NCBI GenBank assembly: GCA_030765065.1
Contig: CM060990.1
Span: 8,304,001 to 8,368,000 of the forward strand
DNA from: Deroplatys truncata
Taxonomy: Eukaryota; Arthropoda; Insecta; Mantodea; Mantidae
Reading direction: 5' to 3'
DNA length: 64,000 nt
Shown here: piece after piece, positions 13,345-25,429 of the stretch
How the letters are laid out: every line of letters starts with the position of its first letter
Position numbering within the stretch: position 1 is the stretch's first letter
Translations under genes and position numbers: made by a program
The notes under the pieces: model-generated
What the model saw: the letters and a program-made list of their open reading frames with translations, nothing else
What the model was told of the DNA's origin: nothing
The model's database searches: none

Positions 13345-13552
13345 CTCGAAAAAAATTGAAAATGTGTTTGGGGACAGAACTACTAGTAGACATTTGTGGC
13401 CCACTCTGCACCCCGACCTAACCCCCTGCGATTTCTATATCTGGGGTAACTTGGAATATAAAGTGTACAAGACAAACCCACACACCCTGGATGAATTAAA
13501 ACATATAATCCGCCAGGAAATCGCCAGCATTTCTCAACTTGAACTACGGTGA
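13345..13552 (+). pseudogene. mariner transposase C-terminal fragment, right arm
   Basis: Plus-strand translation gives HPDLTPCDFYIWGNLEYKVY and KTNPHTLDELKHIIRQEIAS, a diverged copy of the left-arm fragment. Differences are scattered along its length, so the two arms have diverged since the palindrome formed, or came from different copies. Homology with the left arm fades upstream of about 13345, just short of the second catalytic motif. Confidence 0.85.
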
Positions 13553-13799
13553 GTGATGGAAGTTTCCTAAAGAGGTGCCAAAAATGTATGGACAACGACG
13601 GTGGCTAGCTTAAGCATCTCCTTTCATAAAGTTGGTAAGCCTTTAAAAGTAGCTTTAAGAATGTTGTATGGTTTCATCCGCATCTTTCTATTATAGCCGC
13701 AGACGGCAACGAGCTCCGAGAACGTGGACAGAAAGAACACCGCGCAGCCGGTTCGTAGTTTTTTGGCTCTCCCTGTATAATGAATCGACGTGTCGTTCC

Positions 13800-13958
13800 G
13801 ACCCAGTTTATGCTTTCGGTGCTGTACTCTGATACTACAGCCCCCCATCTGTCACCTAATACTTGGTAGACCACAGCCATTCGGATCTACTATGTACTCT
13901 GACGTCAGAAGAGAGTGAGCTGGCTGCACGCTTCTCAGTTCCATCGTGGGAGTATTGG
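13800..13958 (+). repeat. 3' fragment of a family A element
   Basis: From gacccagtttatgctttcgg through gacgtcagaagagagtgagc to agttccatcgtgggagtat this aligns with 10700-10868, the 3' end of the long family A copy. The head and body are missing, so it is 5'-truncated. The 5' flank is the foldback mariner 25 bp away. Confidence 0.7.
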
Positions 13959-13959
13959 G

Positions 13960-14560
13960 TTAACGAATCGACCAAACCTGTTCCCCGTGCTAATTATCTT
14001 AACTTGCAGTTTTAATGGGAGGTGTTTTCGTGACCGCTTTTGCTTTTATTCCTTTGTATTTTCTGTATTCCGAATTTTTTTTCTTTTTGCCCTTTACACA
14101 CCCTTACAGAGACACAATCACTCATGTCCGAGGCACGTCACGAACCCACAGTTTCCCACACCCCGGCGACCATGGAGACAGATGCAAAACCATAGTTGTC
14201 CATATCTGTCTTAGTTCGAGCCCTGCCTCTAATAACATACAAGTGCTTAAAATGATGTCACTGTTATGTTAACACTGCTGATGGCAAGTTGCACACTTTT
14301 CACTTGCCTTACTGCGCTGTTTTTAGCAACATCACTCTCATATAAGTTATATTTCGTAAATCATGAGAATGTAATATACACTGCAAATTTAAAATTCTCA
14401 TTATTAAACGATATAAGAAGTGTTTATCCATGAATAATACATTAGAGTAATCATTGCTGTTTCACTGTAGTGGTGTCTGGCTAACAAGTTGGAGAGATGA
14501 ATTTTTCAGTGATTGAAGTTTCCAACCCACTGCCTACACCCGCTTAGTGTGAAAGAACAA
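13960..14560. other. AT-rich spacer, nothing recognised
   Basis: Two overlapping frames of about 85-99 codons (13915-14214, 14015-14272) run through low-complexity T-rich DNA and match no family I know. Confidence 0.45.
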
Positions 14561-14564
14561 TTAT

Positions 14565-14790
14565 CAAACACAACTTCACCCTAACAGTAGTTCAAACACA
14601 ACTTCACCCTAACAGTAGTTCAAACACAACTTCATCCCAACAGTAGTTCAAACACAACTTCTCCCTAACAGTAGTTCAAATACAACTTCACCCTAACAGT
14701 AGTTCAAACACAAATTCACCCTAACAGTAGTTCAAACACAACTTCACCGTAACAGTAATTCAAACACAACTTTACCATAACAGTAGTTAA
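14565..14790. repeat. 28-bp tandem repeat, about eight copies
   Basis: The unit reads approximately AACAGTAGTTCAAACACAAC followed by TTCACCCT, repeated head to tail about eight times. Single-base variants appear in the later units (for example ttcatccc, ttctccct, tttaccat). No open frame or promoter-like element is associated with it. Confidence 0.92.
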
Positions 14791-14917
14791 CTATACATCT
14801 CGCAAATTTTGCAACATCACAAGTTAGGTTTTGGTGTAATAGCTGAGATGACCTTGAAGATTTACCGAAACACCTGAATCATATGAAAGGGCTTAATGAG
14901 CTAACGTTCATCTGGTC

Positions 14918-14995
14918 ATGGTAGCTCAGCGATAAATATTTGAAAAATGGAGGATTTCTGGTTCGAGTTCCGGCTAGGGATTGCAGTTTTCAAGT
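14918..14995 (+). repeat. tRNA-like SINE head (fragment)
   Basis: TGGTAGCTCAGCG resembles an internal A box and GGTTCGAGTTCC resembles a B box, spaced like those of a tRNA. The predicted acceptor arms do not pair convincingly and the anticodon arm is not clear, so this is read as a tRNA-derived retroposon head rather than a tRNA gene. Confidence 0.45.
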
Positions 14996-16890
14996 GTGAT
15001 TCTATTTCCAGCATATTTGTATATTAATTTAGGACCAGTTTCAAGCTGTGCAGATATTCTGCTTTCTTCAGACGTTTGTTTCATAATGCCGGGTTGTTGA
15101 GTTGTGTATGTGCGATATATGACTTGTTTTTTTCCACCCTACACTCGGAGAGAGCCAGTAATAGACATGTAAGCATTCAGCAGACTTAGCAGTCCTATCG
15201 GAAATCGCAAACCAGACAGGAAACCGAGAATACAAAGTGAGGTTCCTTCCATAAAACCTACTTCGTATCTGATCCATTCCCATATTAGCATTCTCAAAAC
15301 TCAGCTCCAAGACAGACTCATAAGACAGTCTCAGGTATTATTACAAATATAAACAACACAAAATTGGTGGCTTGTATACGTGAAGGGAACAAGTTGGTAT
15401 TGATTAGTTTTGTAACAACAGATGCACCGGAAACCTGAAGTGAGGTAATCAGTAGTGATATTTTATTTTTCCATATTCACTTCTGTCAATCATCTCCCCA
15501 GGGTGTGCGCCAGCAGTTCTCCAATATCTATTGTATATATAAACCCACCCCTTCCCATCCAAAGCGTATGTAATGGACTGTAATGGTTACAGGGAGATGC
15601 AGCATATTAAATGATAAAAACATTTTTACCCCAAATGCTTTGCTGGGAACCTGTGGGATATGGAATAAAATTTCCCATACGTAAGTTATAGATTAACTCC
15701 GGGCTTCCATTTAGGCACCCGACCAGAACGATGTCATTTGGGAATCCTGATGAGAGCTTTGGATGTACCAATACCAGAAATTTGGATCCGATTATCCGGC
15801 CAGCTATACTTTTGTTAAATGTGGTAATTTATAGAGCTTCATGATTTATGTACTTCGCAGCGGAAACGTTGACGGAATGGTTATTCCACTTAGGAATTTC
15901 TGGTATACATATCCCTACTTTTTATGCAGAAAGTGAATCTTGGGGCAGTGATTCACCCGTGTGGGTTGTGGACCTTTTGCTTCCATGTTTAAGGAGCGCC
16001 TTTCGTTTGCTGAGGTTTCACTTCATCAACTATTTTATCTTTTGCATTTCACTAGCATTAGTAAACCTTAAATAACTTTTATATAATGAATAATCTTTTA
16101 ATGGTCTTTAGTGCAGATACAATGTTCACATTGGAGATTCTATCAATGGTCGCTTCAAGGGCAAAAGCCTGCTACTAAGGACATCAGAAAGAATGAAGGT
16201 AATATATCTGCTTCACAGCCTAGCAGTGAACTACTTATATTCGTTAATTTAAGGGTTGAATGGTAATGCCGTTGAACGGATTCACTGTTATAATCTCATG
16301 GGTCATTTAAAATCATTAAGATCTGAGCGAATGCACCGCTTTCCATCGCGTTTTATTCGTTTAATTGAATCAGTGATGGAGGTAGGAGACCACCCATTGC
16401 CAATCTTCAGTAATGCGCGCAAATCTCTGTTGGTGCATTTCAACTGAAGATTAACACAAACCAAAGATTATGTGAAATAGTTGTTCCTTGCCATGAACAT
16501 AACTGCAGGGGACACTACAGTTGCGCCCTCGAGTGCTTTCTGGTACAAGAAACGCAACACCGAGGTTGCTCCCACTCGAATTTTTGTTTCTTACAATTGC
16601 AATAATCAATTTCCCACGTAGAAATCCCATATCTACATCAAGGAAACCCGACAAGATGAGAGGGAGACTTTTGGGGTGAAAGAAGAGCATAAAGGACAAG
16701 GAAATAGATAAAATATTTCTGAAAAATTCTCATTACGCGGAACTGATACGAGTCCACAATCTAAAGGAATTTACATTTGTCACATGTGGATTGTCAATCT
16801 TCTTCTTTAACGGATTATCCTCCTCTTTATAGGACTTACACCCCGAGGAGTTATAAGCTAATACCTTGGATCAGTAGCCTGTCGAGAAGC
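14996..16890. other. unannotated spacer
   Basis: AT-rich DNA with frames of at most about 82 codons. A TATA-like stretch (tgtatatataaacc near 15532) is not followed by any plausible gene. Nothing else is recognised. Confidence 0.45.
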
Positions 16891-16899
16891 AAGGAAGCT

Positions 16900-17140
16900 C
16901 TGGATCATAGAATATCCAGGTTTGGTGATCAGCCCAATGCCTGTTATGGTGATGAAGAAGGAGAAAATGAAACGTAGGGATGAAAGGAAAATTCACGGAT
17001 CAAATTATCCAACTCAGCATTCACCTAGCGGCCGGAGAAAACAGCCAAAAAACCTTCGGTCAGATTAGTCGGACCCGGGATTTAAACAAGCGACTCCTCG
17101 AACGTGGGCCAAAGACGTTAACGCCTGAGACATCCTGCTT
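16900..17140 (-). repeat. tRNA-derived SINE fragment, family A-like
   Basis: Reverse complement shows CGTTAACGTCTTTGGCCCAC then GTTTAAATCCCGGGTCCG, a decayed head. It is followed by the family A body signature ggttttttggctgttttctc and taggtgaatgctgagttgg. The body downstream (toward 16900) is poorly conserved. Overlapping open frames at 16777-17180 derive from this repeat. Confidence 0.6.
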
Positions 17141-17144
17141 GGTG

Positions 17145-18080
17145 AGTGTGTTAATCAAGGGGTTCAATCTGTGTTGTTAGACTGAAAGATTGGTGGTTGT
17201 GATCTCAGTAAGATTTTAAATGCATCATAGCTTAAATTGGATTTTTCACTAGAATATCTGAAAATTGTAAGCTTTAGCCCTAAATAAAACATCTCTGAAC
17301 GTTGTAGATTTTTAATATTACGTTCGACTAAAATCGGTTACTGTGACAAGCAATCGCTGAAATCTGTAGCTTCCTAAAGTTCAAACCCAAAAGTTGCAGC
17401 AATTTGAGCTGTTGCTCCGAAATAAATAACTATTAACTGTGCCTTCTTTTGAAACTTACAGTATCTTAAAACGGTATTCGAAATAAAAAACAGAGTTTAA
17501 GTAATTGTGTGTTCCATAAAATTACTATTGTGACGAAAGTTACTGACAAAATAAATATGTGGCAATTTCTCTCCCAAATTATAGTATTTAAAATCCACAA
17601 ACCATTTTTGAATTGTACTTTTTTACTTTCTGGAAAAACGCTATAGAGTTTCATTTAAATGCCTTCTAGAGATGTTTAGTGTGGATAAAATGTTCCATAG
17701 ATAACTGCAAAAGATAAACAGAGAGTGTATAGAATGAACCAGAATTAACCGACAAACTTTAAGAGGTTTGTTCAGGAATACCTTCTGAGTATTTTGGTAT
17801 AAGGGACCTACAGTCTCCGGCGACTCGTTGCGGAGTAATTGCATTTCATTTGGTTTCTTGCGCCAATTAGCTTTGTATCTGCATTACACTAAAAATAGTG
17901 CACAACAGTGCAAATGTCGACGGTATGCCCTGTGTGTCTTGTTTGTAAACAAATTGTTTCCATTCGCGTCACGGTACCTGCTGTTGACAACAGTAATGCC
18001 CTCTTTAACTCGTTGCCCTCAAGTTTGCATGCAGTACTGCTCGGTTCTGTATAGGGGTTTGTTTCTCCGACAGTGTTAGT
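17145..18080. other. unannotated spacer upstream of the 18-kb mariner
   Basis: AT-rich with short frames. The 5' terminal repeat of the mariner at 18.1-19.2 kb probably lies in its last few hundred bases but was not identified by eye. Confidence 0.4.
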
Positions 18081-18099
18081 TTTGCGCTAACAGTGATAC

Positions 18100-19170
18100 A
18101 TAGCAGTATGGTTAGGATTGCTGATGAAGAGTTGGCCGATACGTACCTTGTGTATGGGTTCACTTAATGCAATGGAAGAGCGGCACAACGACGCTATGCT
18201 GAGCTGTTCCCGCACCAACGGCAAGCACATCACAGTCTGCACTAGGCGCTTACGAGAAACTGCGTCCTTCCGTGCTGGAATGGAAGATACTGGCCATGCG
18301 AGGTATGCCAGAACAGCCGATTTGGAAGAGAATGTGTTACACGCGATTGGTGACAATCCTGTCGCTTGTAGTCGGCGCGTTGCACGAGCTCTGAACACAA
18401 GCCAATCAACTGTTTTGAGAGTTCATACATGAACAACAATTGCACCCATATTATCCACCGAAGGTGCAATCGTTACAGCCAGCGGACTTTCCATTTCGAG
18501 TGGAGTTTGCAAATTGGTCCCTGCAGTAATGTGTGGAAAATCACAGTTTTCTGCATTGGTGTAGTTTACAGACGAAGCCAAGTTTACAAGAGAGAGCATG
18601 TTCAATAGTAGGAATAGCCATGTATGGGATAACGGAAATCCATACACACTGGTGTGTCGATCCCATCAAAAGCAGTTTGCTGTGAATATATTGGCTGGTA
18701 TTGTCAACGATTTTGTGGTTGGAATTTACATGCTTCCTGATAAACGAACGTAGTCGTGTGCTAAACGTTTCTTTAATATGTCCTCCCACAGTTTCTAGAA
18801 GATGTGCCGCTGAGAACTTGTCAGCTTATGTGGTTTCAGTATGACGGATCCCTGCCACACTTTGCACTCGATGTTAGGAACGACATTGATGTACAGCTGG
18901 ACGACAATGGATTGGTCGTGGCAGTCCTGTTCCATGGCCAGTTCGGTCACCAGACTTGACAAGTGGACTTATTCTTCTGGGGGCATGCGAAGAGCCTAGT
19001 TAAGAATCTGCAGTCTATACTCGCATGGATCTGGTTGCTAGGATTATTGCAGCCGTGGAAATATTACGCCAAACTCCTGGAAGGCTTGAGCGTGTAAGAC
19101 AGTCGATGGTGCGTCGTTGTACTCTCTGCCGTGATCATTGTGATCGACATTTTGAACAATACCTGTAAGG
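18100..19170 (+). pseudogene. decayed mariner-type transposase
   Basis: Translation across several frameshifts gives an N-terminal DNA-binding part with NGKHITVCTRRLRETASF (about 18216-18270) and a second helix-turn-helix-like part (NPVACSRRVARALNTSQSTV, about 18357-18415). The three catalytic aspartates are still visible in separate frames: FTDEAKFTRE (about 18568), FQYDGSLPHF (about 18837) and VDLFFWGHAKS (about 18964). A C-terminal stretch resembles VRQSMVRRCTLCRDHCDRHF. At least three frame changes and stops separate these blocks. Length from first to last block (about 1.05 kb) is normal for the family. Terminal repeats were not located. Confidence 0.88.
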
Positions 19171-19174
19171 GAAG

Positions 19175-20620
19175 AGTTCTGCATTTGTTACGTACTGTAC
19201 TGCAAACTGACAGATCAGATTGAACACACTGTGATAAAAGTTTACGGGTTTTTTATCTGCGGGATTTTGCATTACTTTGTATTGTGTGTTGTGCGTTTTG
19301 GTTATTGCATATTATACAGGCTTCTTCACTGTTGTGAAGGCATTTTCACAGAAACTAGGGTGATTAGGGTAACAAACCAAAAAAATCATAATTACATTAT
19401 TACCTTGTAACGAGCATTGGTTTATTATACCAAAATATTCGAAAGGTATCTCTGAAAGTTTGTCGTTGGAGTTCTGGTACGTCCTACATAACAACTTAAA
19501 CACCGCTCTTTGCAATACGGTTTCAAAGAACGTTAAGAAAGAAATTTAAAGTCAATTGCTTCACAAGTTTTCTGATAGTAGAGATTCAAAATATGTAAAG
19601 TTGTGAACATTTTAGGTGTGAGAATACAGGGACTGAAATGATCGTGTGTATTAATGGGACCACAGTTTGTGTCCTAAAACATTAAGAGGAGAAAAACCCG
19701 AGACATTTTTGAAAGCTAAGAACTTAAATTATTTGTAGAGGAAGAATCAGAAAATCAGATCCTTCATAAAGGTTTCACTTTCTTCAGTAGTCATTTACCT
19801 TAAAACTCTAGTGTAGATCCACAGATTTACCTGATATCGTCCAGTCGGTTAATATTACGACGTTAGCTTAGTGCCCCTGACACTTTATACACTTATCAAC
19901 ATTCCTCCCACCTCTAAACTAGTGATCTTGACTAAAGTATTAAATATTTTACACTCAGAGATAAGAAAATTCCAAAATTGATTGAAATAACTCTGTGCTC
20001 CGTCGGAACTGATTTTTAGCAGGGCGCAAAATGACTCAGCACTCGAATCTATGTACATAGCATTCATTGTAGCGACATTACTATTCGATTGCGAAATAAT
20101 TTACTACCAGAACACTTGATAGATATTTGTTTGTAATCAAATTGTATGATTTAAAGTTAACGCTTGCATTAGTTTCCGCCTTTCTTATTTATTCTATTTG
20201 GTTTGAAAGTCGTTTGCTAAATCGTATTTTCGTTGAAGCGCAATACTTTGTGTAAATACATGCATATTGATGTTCATAATCTCCCCCTTTATCCCATTAA
20301 TGCATTTAATTAGGAATTTTGTTTTAACTTCTGAAATTACATGTTTCTAATACGTACAAAAGTGTCTTGTAATAGTTGTTGAAGTTTCATATTTTTCAAT
20401 TTTCAAAATATTGTTGGTCCTTTATAACGGATACAATGCGGTAGAGTTCTATATAACGAGCAAGAGCTATGATGCGATACGTTAGCAAAGGCTTATTTAT
20501 TAATCAAGTAAAAGGATTACCACAAGTATCAATAGAACATAATGCACAACTAAAATATTTTGTAAAAATTAGAAAAGAAATATAACTGTTTACACGACTG
20601 CTACGTTTGCATTGAAGCAA
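19175..20620. other. unannotated spacer
   Basis: AT-rich; no family recognised apart from the piggyBac remnant that begins to its right. Confidence 0.45.
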
Positions 20621-20624
20621 TTGC

Positions 20625-21540
20625 TGGATATGGTATTCTCTGAAGCATTTCGGATGAAGACCTAATTTACACTTGCTGCAAGTGAACGTTACATGAGGCA
20701 CCTTTACCTTTGTCATTTAGCAGTGGCCAATTACTCCATCAAAACGGACTTGTTTGATTGGTGTACGAAACAGTTTTCCTTGATGAAATTCATTCATTTT
20801 CAACAAGGTTACAGTGATGTAACGTGGACATTTCGGGCGTAACCTACTGTGCAGCAGCCAAGCATTTACAGCAATAATACATAGGAAGTAAGAACATTAT
20901 GGCCACCACCACTTCTTCTGCCTCGTGCGTGACCAATAAGCTGTCATATATTGGTAAAGTTGATCCATTGCTCCCATTCCTTTTTTACGATATAAAAGTG
21001 AGGGTTGTGCTGCGGAGACGTTGGTTTTCTTCTCACTTGACCACCAGGTCGCGGAGCCAATTTTCAAATGTTCATAATTTGTAGCGGCAGTGACCACACT
21101 GTTGTCATTCCAACCAACTAGTAGTACATTACCTCTGCTTCTACATCATATGATCATCTTTTCTCTTTTTTGATAATTATTTTGTTTTTTAGAGGACATT
21201 TTTCAATTCGGTTTTCTAGAAGTGCTCCTGTCACATATATTCCTCTTGTAGCTAGAGGTCATATTAGTTTGATAAAGGTAAAATAATTATCAAAAATATT
21301 TATGGCCTTTTTCTGGCTTAATTCCAGCTGCCTCAAATAGGAACAAGACAACGCCCTCACCAAGTCCATATTCTTTTGGCCTCTCATTTCCTTTACCGCT
21401 GTACACTTCAAATGTTACCAAGTAATCTGTATTAGAGAAAAATGCCCAATATTTTAATACAAAACGTATAGGCTTTCCTCGGATATACTGCTTAGGATAA
21501 TGTTTACCACCATAGTAGTATTATTATTAGTAGTAATAGT
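20625..21540 (-). pseudogene. decayed piggyBac transposase, C-terminal two thirds
   Basis: Read right to left on the minus strand: GGKHYPKQYIRGKPIRFVLK (about 21520-21461) is the conserved block after the first catalytic region. YLVTFEVYSGK and EYGLGEGVVLFLFEAAG follow. After a one-base insertion comes FDNYFTF, carrying the second catalytic Asp motif (DNYFT), then ATRGIYVTGALLENR. WNDNSVVTAATNYEH holds the third conserved region, and RQKKWWWP and NAWLLH follow. The C-terminal cysteine-rich finger is recognisable (FTCSKCKLGLHPKCFREYH, about 20690-20634). Internal stops and at least one frameshift inactivate it. The N-terminal third was not recognised, and TTAA-flanked ends were not found. Confidence 0.9.
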
Positions 21541-21544
21541 AGTT

Positions 21545-23380
21545 GTAGAATACCGAGATCCACTGTCTAAGACAGTAAAAGTTATGCACCTCCTTTGCAA
21601 TACAACAGCTTGCGTCGACTTTGCTTTACAGGTTTTTATAATTCTTCTACTAGGTTTTCTGATTGGTTTTTCGCAGAAAAATCACATACCTTTTTCAGCG
21701 ACTCTAAATGTTGATCGCACTTTACATGTCGCCTGAAGCATGTTCCTACCCGGATGCTTTAAGTTGGCATCGTGTTTGTCATTAGTTGTGCTACTGTCTG
21801 CATCTGTTTAAAACTCATCTTAAAAAGGAGTGAAAAAAATGGTTATTCATCTTCAGGTTGAAAGTCGTAAAAGATTTCCAGCATCTGGCTTACCTACAGA
21901 CTGAAAACGTGTGTGAGAAATCATTTCAATGCCCGCACACACATAAAACCATGAGAAACTAACAGCTTTAAAAATAAAAGGTACAGGGGAAGACAATTAT
22001 AAAAAGGCAACTAAAACTTTGAAGAAACAAAAGGAATAGGCACATTATAGTAGAGCATATATAGTCCAAATAAATAAATACACTAAAAAAGACAAAAATA
22101 TTGGACTCGAACCACGAGCAAAATTTAGAATTGCATTACGAGCTATCACGCATATCATGACTGCTTTACCTTTAAGGGCTCGTACTGTGACACTAGTATA
22201 ATTTCATTGGTGATGGTGTATATATGTCCACTACCTTAGAGTTCTCATTTTCAGTAGTTAAAGGCTTACGTCGCCCTGCCATCGTGTGACGAGCTCAATG
22301 TGTCTAATCATGCATTCTGAACCAAATTGCGGGAACACTTAAAGTCAAGTTAGGTACTTTCTTCCTGAAGTTAATGACACCAAGATGAAATACATAATTC
22401 GATTGAAAGAACCCCAAATTATGGGGTTATGCACTAATGGGTTATGTGAAACCATACTTTATATAAACAATATTACGCGCAGCTTCGAACATGCTGCGAT
22501 TTTTATGAATAACTGAGGGAATGCTAAAACCGTACATTTTACCACAACACGATGAAGTAGAACATTTACCTACGAGCATGTAGCTTCATGTGCTCGAGAA
22601 ATGAAAGGTATTAAAGTCGGCGCCAATCAAGAAAGTGATTGACAGTTACTAACCACGTGGCGAAAACCTTTAAATGAATGGGAGGGGATGCGTACGTCAA
22701 AGCGGTCGTCATAGCAACGACTGGAAGAACCAATTAGAACTAAGATGTTTCCATAGCTACGATAGACGCAAAAACCTTGTTGCCGATACTGCAACACGTG
22801 ATTAGCATGACGTGCTTGACGAGCGACCGTTGCAGTAACATCAACTGTACGTCTTATCTTTTGCTGTCGCTGCAGTTATAAACAATGCTTCCTTTAGCCA
22901 CAGCTTAATGTATTTGCATCACTTTAGAGATTGCCTGTGTGCCGACAAGTTATTTTGCATCATCCTATTTGTACAGTTATTTGCTTTGTGTTTACGTGGT
23001 TTGATTCCGTGTATCTCTGCGTGTGTTGTGAGCATTTACAATTATGTTAACATTTTTAATGGATATTTAACAATTTCCAAAAAATACTCACGAAGACAGA
23101 GAGCCAAACGAAAAATTGAGCGTACTGGTAACCGAATAAAATGTATTTTATAAAGGTATCCCAATTAAAGGACGATATTTCACAGATATGTCTCTCTTGT
23201 TAACGCAGATCTTTACACTGATTTATTCTTGCATGTGCTATCCTTTGCATGCAGATTCATTATCTTATAATTGTCTTCATATACGAATATAAGTAATACC
23301 CGCCCTTCAATGCAGATGCAACCCAGTCGCCTTCATACACAACTCTGACGCGCTCTCCACGTGATCGCGATAAGCGGCAA
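21545..23380. other. unannotated spacer with a possible tRNA-like head
   Basis: A short imperfect run of TAG/TAT trinucleotides lies near 21515-21545. Around 22090-22185 the minus strand carries GGTTCGAGTCC and an A-box-like stretch, perhaps an old SINE head. No coding frame is convincing; the 81-codon frame at 22908-23153 is unrecognised. Confidence 0.4.
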
Positions 23381-23381
23381 C

Positions 23382-23386
<5 letters not shown>

Positions 23387-23421
<35 letters not shown>

Positions 23422-23431
23422 TCTCTCTCTC
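23387..23431. repeat. (CT)n microsatellite
   Basis: About 45 bp of CT dinucleotides with one CC interruption. The minus-strand frame through it (23260-23514) reads as Arg-Glu repeats and is not regarded as a gene. Confidence 0.97.
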
Positions 23432-23654
23432 CACGAAATGTCAATCCCTTTCTTCTTTGGCAGCGAATTATAAATGCGAGATTTCACTGATTTATTCAAT
23501 GATTTTCCATCCATTTTAACATTTTATGAAACAATTAGTATTCAAAAAACCTTGTGACATCCTTAGTAATTTGGCCCGTCACCCACAACGACGAGAGACG
23601 GTTTCTGTGACTGAATTTATTACTTGCAACTGGAAATGGTCTCACCAGAACAAA

Positions 23655-24240
23655 TAAGACAAATATTCCTGTAGCTTCATCGACCCTTATGGCCAGGGAA
23701 CGGAAGGGTCATCTCGCACCTGGATCCAACGCCGATCTTCTGTTGTTACTACCTCCAGGAAGAACAGATGAGGTGAAAGAACTACAGGAGGCTATAGGTC
23801 GCAGGCAGGCAGAGTGGCCGACAGAGACGCGAAGAGGTCCCCAACGATTCCAAGCTTTATGACCCAGTCACATCGGCGGGCTGCTCAGAGAAAGCTTCCC
23901 TCTGGTGTAATTGGGGAGAACTCGACCCACCTGAGGTGACGCAGAGAATGCTTCCATCTGGCAGAACCGAGAATAACTTTCCAACATGCAAGCATCTGCG
24001 CCATCTGTCCGGCACCGACCGACCGACACAGCCCCTGAGGCTACCTGAAACTTGTAAGGGGAAGCGAAATGATAGATAATGAGGAAAAGAAAATTAGTAG
24101 TAGAAGAGAAACCACCCCAGCATTCGCCTTGCCAACCAGGGATAACCATGAAGAAACCATGGTCAGAGTGACCATGCTCTGGAATCGAACGCAGGACCTC
24201 CGGAATGCGAGTCTCGCACGTTACCGCGGTGGCATCTCGC
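23655..24240 (-). repeat. tRNA-derived SINE, family A
   Basis: In reverse complement the head reads ACCGCGGTAACGTGCGAGAC then GCGTTCGATTCC. It is followed by ctgaccatggtttcttcatg, ggcgaatgctggggtggttt and the later body seen at 6775-7245 (ggacctcttcgcgtctctgt; ctatagcctcctgtagttct). Frames at 23868-24149 and 24069-24323 fall within it. Target-site duplication not found. Confidence 0.8.
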
Positions 24241-24244
24241 TCGG

Positions 24245-25315
24245 TACTCTTAGACTAAGGTTGCAATACTGTGACGGCACATTCGGTTGTCATGCATATA
24301 TAAGGAGTGCAACGAGTAATTAAATATATTCTAGTTAGAGGGCATTACACTATTCTTACTGCCACTAGGTCCTTAGCGGTGTTAAAGAGGCTGAGGTTTC
24401 AAAACAAATGTCCTTGGCCGTGATTTGAGTATATACACTGACCACTCCACCAACGAGATTACGCTACATGTGAAGACATGAAGTAAATTAAGAAATGTAT
24501 TTCACGCCTTGGTTCTAAATAAGATCTTGCACACAAATATAATACGCGTAGGTTTATGCGGGACAGCGGTCTCTAGGTGTACATACCAAGCTGACTACAG
24601 ATTCAACAATTCTAGTTTATTGTGCTTCTGGTATTAATTAAGGAACATACAATGTTTTATTCACTATGTGACCTTCCATTATCTCTCTTTACGCAACAGC
24701 ACTCACCTTGTTCGTTACCAACTCAAATTTGAAATTCCGATTTCCGGCTAGTAGGAAGTATCCATATTAACTGTTGGTGTTTGTTTCTCCTATTAGTTTA
24801 TTTTGCTGAGGAACAGGCGATTTTTAGTAGATGGCAGTTAAAATTGCATTTTCGTCCCTTAACTTGCATTTGAAATTTGCCAGAAGCTCCACTACGTTCC
24901 TCTAAAACGTTCTAATCGCAGTGCTTTAGCGATTTGTGAGACATGTATAGATATCTTCTCCGCAACGTTTGCATAAAAGCGCGTTTATGGGCATTGATTC
25001 CCAGGAATCTAGGTTCGGGAAGAAATATACAGGATATTAATGGATTTTAACGGCGTATGTGGGGGAAAAATGTTGCAATGCCAGAAGCGAAAAAGGCCCA
25101 AGGGTGCATCTCGTAAAAAAACCAATTCAGATTATGAACTTCTCCCTCAGTGATAGACATTGTAAGTACTGACTTGCAGGTTTGCATGACTCTGAAATGT
25201 CATATTTCTTACTGGTATCATAAATATTATTCAGACGTTTCTTCAAGACCAGGAAGTCCGGAACACGGCTTAGCATACTTAATACTATGTTCCCCAAAAT
25301 AACAGTAGGGTCAGG
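24245..25315. other. unannotated spacer
   Basis: AT-rich DNA with no recognised element. The minus-strand frame 25127-25429 partly covers the 3' end of the neighbouring family A element. Confidence 0.4.
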
Positions 25316-25429
25316 TGGCCGCAAGAGTTTGAAGCAGGCAAACGGAGGGATCTCCAGCAACTGAAGCATAGCATTGAACGTATGCCACAGTGGGCCCTTT
25401 TTGCTTCCAGTGTGGGAGGAAGTGATCAA

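Larger units (their letters stand above)
12776..13775. mobile_element. foldback (palindromic) mariner derivative, about 1.0 kb
   Basis: The element starts CAGAGAGAGCCAGAAAATTA and its other end reads, in reverse complement, CAGGGAGAGCCAAAAAACTA. A TA dinucleotide sits immediately outside both ends (12774-12775 and 13776-13777), as expected for Tc1/mariner. The two halves are inverted copies of each other over more than 400 bp each (about 12776-13226 and 13345-13775). Each half carries the 3' part of the same mariner transposase reading toward the nearest end. The central spacer near 13260-13345 includes a poly-G run. The 5' half of the parent transposase is absent, so the element is non-autonomous. 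Confidence 0.88.

Noticed and set aside
14565-14790. CRISPR-like array of 28-bp repeats
   Set aside because: Head-to-tail repeats without spacers; a minisatellite.
15520-15560. TATA-like promoter
   Set aside because: No gene or transcript-like structure follows; such motifs are common in AT-rich DNA.
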